Positions 1 through 5,900 of a stretch of 6,257 bases of DNA are shown piece by piece. Both the position numbers and the translations under genes were made by a program. The DNA comes from Phycisphaerae bacterium. GTDB lineage: Bacteria; Planctomycetota; Phycisphaerae; UBA1845; Fen-1342. Where the stretch lies: the NCBI GenBank assembly GCA_026984555.1, contig JALSRY010000795.1, forward strand, positions 1 through 6,257. Reading direction: 5' to 3'. Position 1 is the first letter of the stretch, and each line of letters begins with the position of its first letter. A model generated the notes under the pieces. The model saw nothing but the letters and a program-made list of their open reading frames with translations. It did not search any database and was not told the DNA's origin.

Positions 1-20
1 AAAACGATTGAAAAGAATCC

Positions 21-49
21 TTGCCTTTGTTGTTTGTTTGGTATATATT
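21..49 (+). promoter_or_regulatory. Predicted sigma70-type promoter upstream of the imuA-like gene
   Basis: TTGCCT at 21-26 (4 of 6 matches to TTGACA) and TATATT at 44-49 (5 of 6 matches to TATAAT) are separated by exactly 17 bases, in the only clearly AT-rich stretch of the window. A start of transcription is expected near 56. No convincing LexA operator was seen over it, although imuA genes are usually SOS-controlled and the LexA box of this host is unknown. The promoter implies that the ImuA gene starts a transcript here and is not the tail of an upstream operon. Confidence 0.5.
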
Positions 50-332
50 AGGTATTGGGCCGCCGTGTTGAGAGGTGGCGGTACGGAGACGTTTCGAGCA
101 CGAAGGGGCGGGGGCCGCTGCGAAACCAAACGGGCTGGAAAAGCGGCACACGCGGCGATCATCGGAAAGATGCGCCCAGGGAACGCAGGGCATCAGCATC
201 ATGCCGGACATCGTTCGAGATCATGCGCGCGCTGGTGGGGCGCACCTTACCCATCCGCCGGTAGCAGATCGGTGGCCGAAAGCGCTGCGCAGGACCGCGC
301 GGGCTAAGCGCCACCGTTCGGCGGCGGATGAG
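50..332 (+). other. Leader region before the imuA-like gene, no gene seen
   Basis: The imuA reading frame stays open here back to a GTG at 75, with a further ATG at 201. The translated residues (rich in Arg, His, Gly and Ala, with no family motif) do not look like protein. An AGGG at 187-190 sits ten bases before the ATG at 201, so a start there, 44 residues longer, cannot be excluded. No tRNA, no clear terminator and no convincing attenuator was found. If the ATG at 333 is the true start and the promoter at 21-49 is real, this is an untranslated leader of about 275 bases. Confidence 0.4.
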
Positions 333-1121
333 ATGCGAACGGATATCCCAACGGGAACCGGCCCATCACAAACCGCAGATGTGAATGGTCCAGACCGGCT
401 CGGGCGGCGGGCAACGCTCGCGGCACTCAGCGCGCGTATCGAGCGATTACAACAACATTACCACCCCCGCCGTTCGTTGTGGCCCAGTGGGCTTTCGGTT
501 CTCGATGCGGCGTTGGGTGGTGGTTTTGCCCGCGGCAGCGTGCACGAGCTGATCGGTCCGGACGAAGCTCCGCTGCGCATGTTGGCGTTGCGGCTGGCCG
601 CTCGTGTGCTTGCGACGGGCCTGCCGCGGGCGCCGGCGGAAAGCGAGAAGCAGGCGTCGCCGACCGGGGTGTGGGGAGTGTATATCGACTCGACGGGGGA
701 TTTCTATCCTCCTTCGGCCGCCCGCATCGGCGTGCCGCTCGGGCGGTTGGTGGTACTTCGCGTTCGACGGGCGGTTGATGCGTTCTGGGCATGTGAGCAG
801 GCGTTACGTTGTCGGGCGGTGGGAGTTGTGGTGTTTCCGATTCGTCGTCTGGAGTCAACGCAATCGCGACGATTGCAGTTGGCGGCGGAGGTGGGTGGCG
901 GGCTGGGTTTCCTGCTGCGGCCCGACGAAGCTGCCTCGCCGACATTTTCCGCGACGCGGCTGCGGATCGAGCCGGTGGCCCCGCGGCTCGAAAACCCGTC
1001 TGATGACGACTGGTTCGCGTGGCAGCTACGCCTGACCTGCTTGAAACGCCGCGAGGGACCGGCCGGTCGCGAGTTCGTGCTGACACTCGCTGATGGCAGT
1101 GTGTCGATGGCGGATATCTGA
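333..1121 (+). CDS. imuA: ImuA-like RecA-fold protein (translesion synthesis accessory)
   Basis: ImuA proteins are RecA-fold accessory factors that work with ImuB and the error-prone polymerase DnaE2 in damage-induced mutagenesis. From the ATG at 333 the product has 262 residues, a usual length for the family. Residues 53-74 (GLSVLDAALGGGFARGSVHE) match the RecA/ImuA segment just before the Walker A loop. The loop itself reads GPDEAPLR (75-82) and lacks the GKT/S of an active P-loop, as is common in ImuA. Residues 112-120 form a beta strand ending in an acidic residue. The segment RLQLAAEVGGGLGFLLRP (180-197) and LKRREGPAGREF (237-248) resemble ImuA hallmarks. No imuB or dnaE2 follows: the next gene is convergent trmJ. 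The start is uncertain (ATG 201 or GTG 75 are in frame); 333 is chosen because recognisable sequence begins only at about residue 23. A more distant RecA-like or SulA-like paralogue is the main alternative. Confidence 0.72.
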   Translation: MRTDIPTGTGPSQTADVNGPDRLGRRATLAALSARIERLQQHYHPRRSLWPSGLSVLDAALGGGFARGSVHELIGPDEAPLRMLALRLAARVLATGLPRAPAESEKQASPTGVWGVYIDSTGDFYPPSAARIGVPLGRLVVLRVRRAVDAFWACEQALRCRAVGVVVFPIRRLESTQSRRLQLAAEVGGGLGFLLRPDEAASPTFSATRLRIEPVAPRLENPSDDDWFAWQLRLTCLKRREGPAGREFVLTLADGSVSMADI

Positions 1122-1141
1122 AACCGATCACATCCTCCGCC

Positions 1142-1181
1142 GCGGCCCAGGCCGCCTCCCGGGCGTTTTTCCCAACCCGGG
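1142..1181. terminator. Possible terminator region between convergent genes
   Basis: GCGGC at 1142-1146 pairs with GCCGC at 1151-1155 (4-base loop). CCCGGG occurs at 1158-1163 and again at 1176-1181, allowing a 6 bp stem around a loop containing TTTTT at 1166-1170. The position between the stops of imuA and trmJ suits transcription termination from both sides. Neither stem is directly followed by a run of T on either strand, so this is not a classic intrinsic terminator. Confidence 0.28.
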
Positions 1182-1203
1182 CCAGCCCCCGAACGACCCG
1201 CGG

Positions 1204-1953
1204 CTACGAACGCGGGTGGCGTTCGGCGTACCAGCGGATTTGCTGGGTCATGCCGATCAGGATATCCACCTCGTTGACGCTCATGTCGATCCGCCCGAAC
1301 ACCCGGCGTAAGGCATACTTGAGATGTTCCGGGTTCTGCTGGCCCCCGAAAAAGCCGATCATCTCCAGCGACTCGAACAACTTGTCGTAGAATACCTGGC
1401 GACGGTCGGCGGTGGCCAAAGGCTCGTCGGGCGGGGGCCAGGGTGGCCGGCCGGTGGCTGCGAGCCACGCTCGGCGAAGCTCGTAACACACGACCAGCAC
1501 CGCCGCCGCCAGGTTCAGCACCGGGTACTGCGGGTTGGCCGGAATCTCGACCACCCGGTCGAAATAGAGCAGCTCGCGCAACACCAGGCCCTGATCCTCC
1601 GGGCCGAACGCGATCGCGACACGCCCCCCGCTGCCGGCGGCCCGAACCGCCAACCGGGCCGCATCTTCGGCGGTGACCGCGGCCTGCCGGCGATACATCC
1701 CCCGCTTGCCCGACGCCGCCAGCGTGAGCGTGCAACCCGCGAGCGCCTCGGGAATCGTCTCGACCACGCGCGCCCCCCGCAGGATCGGCTTGGCCCGCGC
1801 GGCAAACCCCTCCGCCTCCGGCGCCGACGGATCGGCCGCCGGCGAAACCAGCACCAGGTCGGACAGGCCCATATTCTTCATCGCGCGGCTGGCGGCCCCG
1901 ACATTGCCGGGACGAATGGGGCGAACGAGGACGATGCGTATGTGGTCGAGCAT
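1204..1953 (-). CDS. trmJ: TrmJ-type tRNA 2'-O-methyltransferase (SPOUT/TrmH family, group 1)
   Basis: TrmJ transfers a methyl group from S-adenosylmethionine to the 2'-OH of nucleotide 32 in the tRNA anticodon loop, in the cytoplasm. The product has 249 residues, against about 246 in E. coli. The opening IRIVLVRPIRPGNVGAASRA (5-24) with N17 and R23 is SPOUT motif 1. IAFGPEDQGL (114-123) is motif 2. IPANPQYPVLNLAAAV (137-152) is motif 3, forming the knotted cofactor site. SGKRGMYRR (81-89) sits where TrmJ has its arginine-containing loop. The C-terminal helical part (190-245, LFESLEMIGFF through ILIGMTQQIRWY) is what sets TrmJ apart from TrmH and TrmL. The start ATG at 1953 matches the family N-terminus. 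There is no Shine-Dalgarno, and a TAGAAT box lies six bases upstream, suggesting a leaderless message. The gene is convergent with imuA and divergent from clpS. A paralogue with different tRNA position specificity is possible. Confidence 0.88.
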   Translation of the reverse strand: MLDHIRIVLVRPIRPGNVGAASRAMKNMGLSDLVLVSPAADPSAPEAEGFAARAKPILRGARVVETIPEALAGCTLTLAASGKRGMYRRQAAVTAEDAARLAVRAAGSGGRVAIAFGPEDQGLVLRELLYFDRVVEIPANPQYPVLNLAAAVLVVCYELRRAWLAATGRPPWPPPDEPLATADRRQVFYDKLFESLEMIGFFGGQQNPEHLKYALRRVFGRIDMSVNEVDILIGMTQQIRWYAERHPRS

Positions 1954-1959
1954 GGGGAC

Positions 1960-1965
1960 ATTCTA
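1960..1965 (-). promoter_or_regulatory. Predicted -10 box for leaderless trmJ transcript
   Basis: On the minus strand TAGAAT (5 of 6 matches to TATAAT) ends six bases before the trmJ ATG, so transcription would begin at or next to the A of the start codon. No good -35 hexamer lies 16-18 bases further upstream. The arrangement resembles the -10-only leaderless promoters known from Deinococcus and Actinobacteria. Confidence 0.35.
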
Positions 1966-2078
1966 CGCGCCGATCCACCCGCGACCACAAGCGGGCTCCC
2001 ATGCGTAGCGCCCCCCTTCGCGGCCACAACCCGCCGTCCATTACCGAGTCCGTTCGCAAACTCGGCGGTGACGATTCT

Positions 2079-2107
2079 TTGATCGGCAAGCCGGCGTGTG
2101 CTAACCT
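2079..2107 (+). promoter_or_regulatory. Weak candidate promoter for clpS
   Basis: TTGATC at 2079-2084 (4 of 6 matches to TTGACA) lies 17 bases before TAACCT at 2102-2107 (3 of 6 matches), with TGTG at 2097-2100 as a possible extended -10. The rest of the 1954-2123 intergenic region shows nothing stronger on this strand. Transcription would start around 2114, leaving a leader of about ten bases before the clpS ATG. Confidence 0.27.
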
Positions 2108-2123
2108 TGGTGGTACAGGACGC

Positions 2124-2447
2124 ATGGAACGCGAACAGTCCGCGACAACGCTGGAGCCGGCGGAGGCCAAGGTACGCCCGGCACCGCTGTGGAACGTGAT
2201 CCTGCTCGACGACGACGATCATACGTATGAATATGTGATCGAGATGTTGGGCCGGCTCTTCGGACACAGCCGGGAAACCGCCTACCGCATGGCCTGCGAG
2301 GTGGACGCCACCGGGCGCGTCATCGTGGACACGACCACGCGCGAGCGGGCGGAGCTGAAACAGGAGCAGATCCACGCCTACGGCGCGGATTGGAGGCTGG
2401 ATCGCAGCGCCGGCTCGATGTCCGCGATCATCGAACCGGCCCAATGA
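2124..2447 (+). CDS. clpS: ClpS, ATP-dependent Clp protease adaptor
   Basis: ClpS binds the unfoldase ClpA (or ClpC) and delivers N-end-rule substrates to ClpP. From the ATG at 2124 the product has 107 residues, almost the same as E. coli ClpS (106). WNVILLDDDDHTYEYVI (23-39) is the family's first strand, acidic loop and helix. GRVIVDTT (64-71) and AELKQEQI (76-83) follow, with E77 and K79 in the ClpA-contacting surface. SMSAIIEPA closes the fold. Compared by eye with E. coli, pocket residues differ: N34 corresponds to D29, M40 to Y35 and H66 to D61. The frame is open back to 2001, but those extra residues look non-coding. The ribosome site is poor (AGGA 2117-2120 only three bases from ATG; GGTGG 2109-2113 ten bases away). 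The large TPR gene follows after 24 bases, probably in one transcript. No clpA lies next to it. Confidence 0.87.
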   Translation: MEREQSATTLEPAEAKVRPAPLWNVILLDDDDHTYEYVIEMLGRLFGHSRETAYRMACEVDATGRVIVDTTTRERAELKQEQIHAYGADWRLDRSAGSMSAIIEPAQ

Positions 2448-2471
2448 CGTTCGCACCGAGCCGGTGCCGTG

Positions 2472-4943
2472 ATGGAGAATCCTCGTTCCGTGAATACGCA
2501 CTGCTCTGCCAGCGATGGCACGACGGATCATGCCCCGCGTGGTCTTGCGGCCGCAGCTCATGCCCTCCTCGCGCGGAGGTGGCTTGTCGCCATCGCGCTG
2601 TGCCTGGCCACGGGGCCGGCCCTGCGGGCCGCGGCCCCGCCGACGCGCTCCACGCCCGATCTTTTCGTGGACATGGCCCGCGACGCTGCCTTGCGTTGCC
2701 GCGGCCGGCAAACCGAGGCGGATCTGCTCGCGGTTCGGACGTTGCTCCGAGCCGCGGTGCGGCTCGACCCGGGCAACGCGCGGGGCTGGCGCTGGCTCTA
2801 CGATCTCGCGCAGCGGTCGGGGCCGCCCGCGTCGGCGGCGCACGCGCTGGCCCGGCTGGTCGAGGCCGACCCGACCAACACCGCCGCCCTCGCCCGCTGG
2901 CTCGAGGTCGGACCGCCCGAAGTGCAAACCGCCGAACAGTGGCAGCGCTGGCTCGAAAAGCTGCTGGCCCGCTTCGACCAACCCCAGAGCCGGGCCCTGA
3001 TCCACACGCGAATGGCCGCGCTGGCACTGGAACAGGCGGACAGGGACAGCGCCCGCAAACATCTCGCCGAAGCGCACCGGCTCTGGCCCCATTGCCCGCA
3101 AGCCGCGTTGTTGCGCGTCGATCTGTTGTCGGCGGATGATCCGCCCGCGCGGCGACTGTCGGTCCTGTTCGACGCCCTGACGCTGCACACGCTGAACGCG
3201 GACCTGGCCTGGCAAGCGGCGCTCGTGCTCGACGAAACCGGGTTCGCCCAGGACGCCCGCACACTGTTTCGCTACGCGATGGACCTGCGGCGGGTACTCG
3301 GCGACCACCGCCCCCTCACACCCGAGCAAGCGCTTCAGCTCGCGCGTAACCAGCTCGCCTTGGGCGAACTCAACGAGGCATCGCACCTGGCCCAGAAAGC
3401 GGCGCTGGCGGAGCGCAAACGGCAAGGCACCTACGAGGCCGCGTTCTTCTGGTACTGGATCCTCCAGCGGCAAAAAGCGCCCGAGAGCTTCCTCAAACAG
3501 GTACGCCAGCCGATGGCCAACCAGTTTGCGGCGATCAAGGATCCGCAGCGCTGGCCCGTGGCGCTGGTGGCGCAGGCCGCGTGGTACTACTGCACGATCG
3601 AGCCGCAACCCGAACGGGCATTGCTGCTCGCGAAGAACGCGGCCGCGCGTGCTCCTGACGATCCGTTCGTCCAGCGGGTACTCGGCTGGGCCGAGTACCA
3701 GGCCGGTGACCGGAAGACCGCCCAGGAGACGCTGATCCCGCTGGTCACGCGCGACCCGTACGCCACGGCGCTGGTGGCGCGCATGCTGCGCGACGCGGGT
3801 GACGCCGGGGCGCCGGCGCGGCTGATCGCGGCGCTCGAGCACCTGCCGCCGGCCGGACGGGCGCGCGCGCTGCTCGACGAGCTCGCACCAGCGGTTACTT
3901 CGCGGCCGGCCGATCAGCGGCACGCGGAGATGGTGCCCGTGCTCAAGGCGTTTCCCAGCGAAGTGCTCCAGTTTGTCGCCACGCCGACCCACACCCTGCG
4001 CGCCGCGATTCGGTTCGAAGACCCGAGCCTGCGACCCGGCCAGCCGTGGTGGATGGTCTTTTCGCTCACCAACACCGGCGCCTTTCCGATCTCGCTCGGC
4101 ACCCGGCGGATGCTCAACCCGGTATTCCTCCTGTCGTACTCGCTCGAAGACGAGACCCGCCACGATTTCCCCAACTTGCTGCCCGTCGCCCTCGATACGG
4201 CACTGGTCATCGAGCCCGGCCAAACGCTTCAACGACGCCAGACGATCGACGTCGGCCCGCCGCGGGCCGCCACCCGTCGCACGCCGCAACACTTGCAGAG
4301 CATTTCGGTGACAGCGGTCCTCGACCCGCGTTTGTCGGCGGAGGGCCGCTGGGTTCCGGGGCCAACGGGACAGGTGTTGCGACCCGCGATGGCGGCACGC
4401 CGGCCGGCGAACACCAGCCCCGAGGCATGGCACGCGCGTTTCGCGGCGTTGCGTGGCGATGTGCCCGAGGCCCGTTACGCGGCGCTGGAGGAGATGGCGG
4501 AACTCCTGGGCGAGGCCCAGCGGGCGCGACTCGGCAAGCTCGACTACCGGCCCGAGCCCGTACCCATCGCGCGGATCCGAACCGCACTGGTCGCGGTGCT
4601 GCAAAGTGCGTCGTGGGAGGCGCGTGCTCGAACGCTGGCGGCGCTCGATAACGCGGGGCTCGACCGCAGCCTGCTCGATGCCGCCCGGGGCTGCCTGAAA
4701 CATCCGCACTGGGCGGTACGTCTGCTCGCCGTGCGAACGCTCGCGCGGCAGGGACGCGCCTTTGTCAACGAGGCCCGCCAGATCGCCCACGACGACCCGC
4801 ACGAACTGGTGCGCAACATCGCCCAAAGTTACGTCCTGCGGTGGACATCGCTGGCCCCCGCGAGCACCCAGCCGGGCCGGCAGGCGCCATCTTCAACCAC
4901 GGGGAAGACGAATGCCGCGACGAATCGGCAACCCCGCCCCTGA
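2472..4943 (+). CDS. Predicted exported TPR / HEAT-like repeat protein, function unknown
   Basis: Not recognised as a named family. Residue numbers count from the GTG at 2469, which is directly followed by the ATG at 2472; either may start the protein. Residues 36-55 (RRWLVAIALCLATGPALRAA) form a late signal peptide or membrane anchor after an unusually long polar N-terminus of about 35 residues. Residues 85-480 are alpha-helical with TPR-like pairs, for example AVRLDPGNARGWRWLYDLAQ (96-115) and LGWAEYQAGDRKTAQETLIP (405-424). Residues 505-620 look like a beta-sandwich (PGQPWWMVFSLTNTGAFPIS, later IEPGQTLQRRQTIDV). Residues 650-795 are helical again and HEAT-like, with HPHWAVRLLAVRTLARQG (745-762). 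The Ser/Thr/Gln/Pro-rich tail after 796 is probably disordered. No catalytic motif is visible, which suggests a periplasmic or surface scaffold. It starts 24 bases after clpS, probably in the same transcript. Codon use agrees with its neighbours. Confidence 0.8.
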   Translation: MENPRSVNTHCSASDGTTDHAPRGLAAAAHALLARRWLVAIALCLATGPALRAAAPPTRSTPDLFVDMARDAALRCRGRQTEADLLAVRTLLRAAVRLDPGNARGWRWLYDLAQRSGPPASAAHALARLVEADPTNTAALARWLEVGPPEVQTAEQWQRWLEKLLARFDQPQSRALIHTRMAALALEQADRDSARKHLAEAHRLWPHCPQAALLRVDLLSADDPPARRLSVLFDALTLHTLNADLAWQAALVLDETGFAQDARTLFRYAMDLRRVLGDHRPLTPEQALQLARNQLALGELNEASHLAQKAALAERKRQGTYEAAFFWYWILQRQKAPESFLKQVRQPMANQFAAIKDPQRWPVALVAQAAWYYCTIEPQPERALLLAKNAAARAPDDPFVQRVLGWAEYQAGDRKTAQETLIPLVTRDPYATALVARMLRDAGDAGAPARLIAALEHLPPAGRARALLDELAPAVTSRPADQRHAEMVPVLKAFPSEVLQFVATPTHTLRAAIRFEDPSLRPGQPWWMVFSLTNTGAFPISLGTRRMLNPVFLLSYSLEDETRHDFPNLLPVALDTALVIEPGQTLQRRQTIDVGPPRAATRRTPQHLQSISVTAVLDPRLSAEGRWVPGPTGQVLRPAMAARRPANTSPEAWHARFAALRGDVPEARYAALEEMAELLGEAQRARLGKLDYRPEPVPIARIRTALVAVLQSASWEARARTLAALDNAGLDRSLLDAARGCLKHPHWAVRLLAVRTLARQGRAFVNEARQIAHDDPHELVRNIAQSYVLRWTSLAPASTQPGRQAPSSTTGKTNAATNRQPRP

Positions 4944-5009
4944 CACGCCGGACCGCCGGTGCTCGCCACGGTGACGCAGAGGCCTCGCGGCGCCGCGCGC
5001 GGACCGCGC

Positions 5010-5032
5010 CGACGCCGTTCCGCCCGGCGTTG
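5010..5032 (+). other. Stem-loop in the gap before the creatininase-like gene
   Basis: In the 130-base gap after the TPR gene, positions 5010-5017 pair with 5025-5032 (8 bp including one G-T pair, 7-base loop TTCCGCC). Just before it, GCGCG at 4997-5001 pairs with CGCGC at 5005-5009 around a 3-base loop. No T run follows either stem. They may act as a partial terminator or as a leader structure. GC-rich DNA also gives such stems by chance. Nothing else was seen in 4944-5060. Confidence 0.25.
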
Positions 5033-5060
5033 CGTCCGGTTCCCGGGAAAAGCCGATCGC

Positions 5061-5067
5061 GGGGAGG
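5061..5067 (+). promoter_or_regulatory. Strong ribosome binding site of the creatininase-like gene
   Basis: GGGGAGG is the best Shine-Dalgarno sequence in the window. Its end is six bases from the GTG at 5074 and nine bases from the ATG at 5077, so it serves either of the two tandem start codons and fixes the protein start to within one residue. Confidence 0.6.
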
Positions 5068-5076
5068 AAAGACGTG

Positions 5077-5856
5077 ATGCGCGCGTGGAAACTCGCCGAA
5101 CTCAACTACGCTCAGATCAAGCAACAGGGGTACGAAGTCGCGATCATCCCGCTGGGGTGTACCGAGCCGCACAACCTGCACCTGCCCTACGCGCAGGACA
5201 CGTTGCAAAGCGAGATCGTGACCGACCACGTTTGTGAGGCGGCGACGGGCGCCGGGGCGCGGGTGGTGGCACTGCCCGCGATTCCCTACGGCACGGTCAG
5301 CAACCAACGGGCGCTGCCGCTGTCGATCAACGTGAATCCTTCCACGCTCTACGCCCTGATCACCGACCTGGTCGAATCACTCGTCGGACACGGCATCCGC
5401 AAGATCGTGTTGTTCAACAGCCACGGGGGCAACGACCTCAAGCCGTTGTTGCGCGAGCTGTACGGCCGGACCGAGGCCCGGCTTTTTCTGTGCAACTGGT
5501 ATCACCTGCTCGACGACGTGTACGACCGGATTTTCGACAACCCGGAAGACCACGCCGGCGAGATGGAAACCTCGATCGCGCTGGCGTATTACCCCGACCT
5601 GGTCGGACGTGATCCCGACGGCTCGCTCATCGCCGACGACGGCGCCGTGCGGAGCACGCGCTTCGAGGCGATTGAGAAAGGGTGGGTGTCGATCACGCGT
5701 CCGTGGCACCTGCTGACCACCAACGCCGGCGCCGGCAACCCGCACGCGGCCACGGCTGAGAAAGGCCGGCGAGCCGTCGAGCTGATCGTCGAGCGGCTGG
5801 CCCCGTTCCTCGTCGAGCTGTCGAACACGCCCATCGACGAGACATTCCCGTTCTAG
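5077..5856 (+). CDS. Creatininase-superfamily metal-dependent amidohydrolase
   Basis: Creatininase-family enzymes hydrolyse cyclic or linear amides with one or two divalent metals. Members include creatininase, the FAPy deformylase ArfB and MftE. The protein is about 259 residues, typical for the family. Numbering from the GTG at 5074, IPLGCTEPHNLHLPYAQDT (25-43) supplies the expected ligands E31, H33 and D42 (H36 is also conserved). NSHGGN (115-120) supplies H117, and HAGEMETS (160-167) supplies E163 or E165. ITRPWHLLTTNAGAGNP (207-223) and ATAEKG (226-231) match the conserved C-terminal part. True creatininase, from memory, has NGHYEN where this has NSHGGN, so creatinine is unlikely as substrate. 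EPHN replaces the usual EQHG. No signal peptide is seen, so it is cytoplasmic. It may be read with the TPR gene or from its own promoter. No pathway gene nearby hints at the substrate. Confidence 0.85.
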   Translation: MRAWKLAELNYAQIKQQGYEVAIIPLGCTEPHNLHLPYAQDTLQSEIVTDHVCEAATGAGARVVALPAIPYGTVSNQRALPLSINVNPSTLYALITDLVESLVGHGIRKIVLFNSHGGNDLKPLLRELYGRTEARLFLCNWYHLLDDVYDRIFDNPEDHAGEMETSIALAYYPDLVGRDPDGSLIADDGAVRSTRFEAIEKGWVSITRPWHLLTTNAGAGNPHAATAEKGRRAVELIVERLAPFLVELSNTPIDETFPF

Positions 5857-5871
5857 CCGACCAACGCGACC

Positions 5872-5885
5872 GGCGGCCGGCCGCC
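5872..5885. terminator. GC palindrome after the creatininase-like gene
   Basis: GGCGGCCGGCCGCC is a perfect 14-base palindrome 15 bases after the stop codon and could fold as a 5 bp stem with a CCGG loop. No T run follows on either strand, so its role as a terminator is only suggested by position. Confidence 0.25.
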
Positions 5886-5900
5886 AGGGCCATCGCAACC

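Noticed and set aside
8..307. Small open frames of 69-99 codons at the left end
   Set aside because: They overlap each other, lack ribosome sites and domain motifs, and lie in the leader that precedes the ImuA-like gene.
1..332. A LexA operator in front of the imuA-like gene
   Set aside because: No GAAC-N4-GTTC or CTG-N10-CAG type palindrome with good fit overlaps the promoter. GAAC at 181 and GTTC at 209 are too far apart to form one site.
704..2170. A 488-codon minus-strand open frame covering trmJ in another frame and the end of imuA
   Set aside because: It lies over trmJ, which has clear SPOUT motifs in its own frame. The translation is low-complexity Arg/Gly/Ala and has no recognisable domain.
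1878..4826. A 982-codon open frame on the minus strand opposite the TPR-type gene, trailing into trmJ and clpS
   Set aside because: It is antisense to a gene with convincing domains and overlaps clpS and the trmJ start. Its composition is Arg/Gly/Gln-rich without family motifs. Long antisense frames are expected in DNA this GC-rich.
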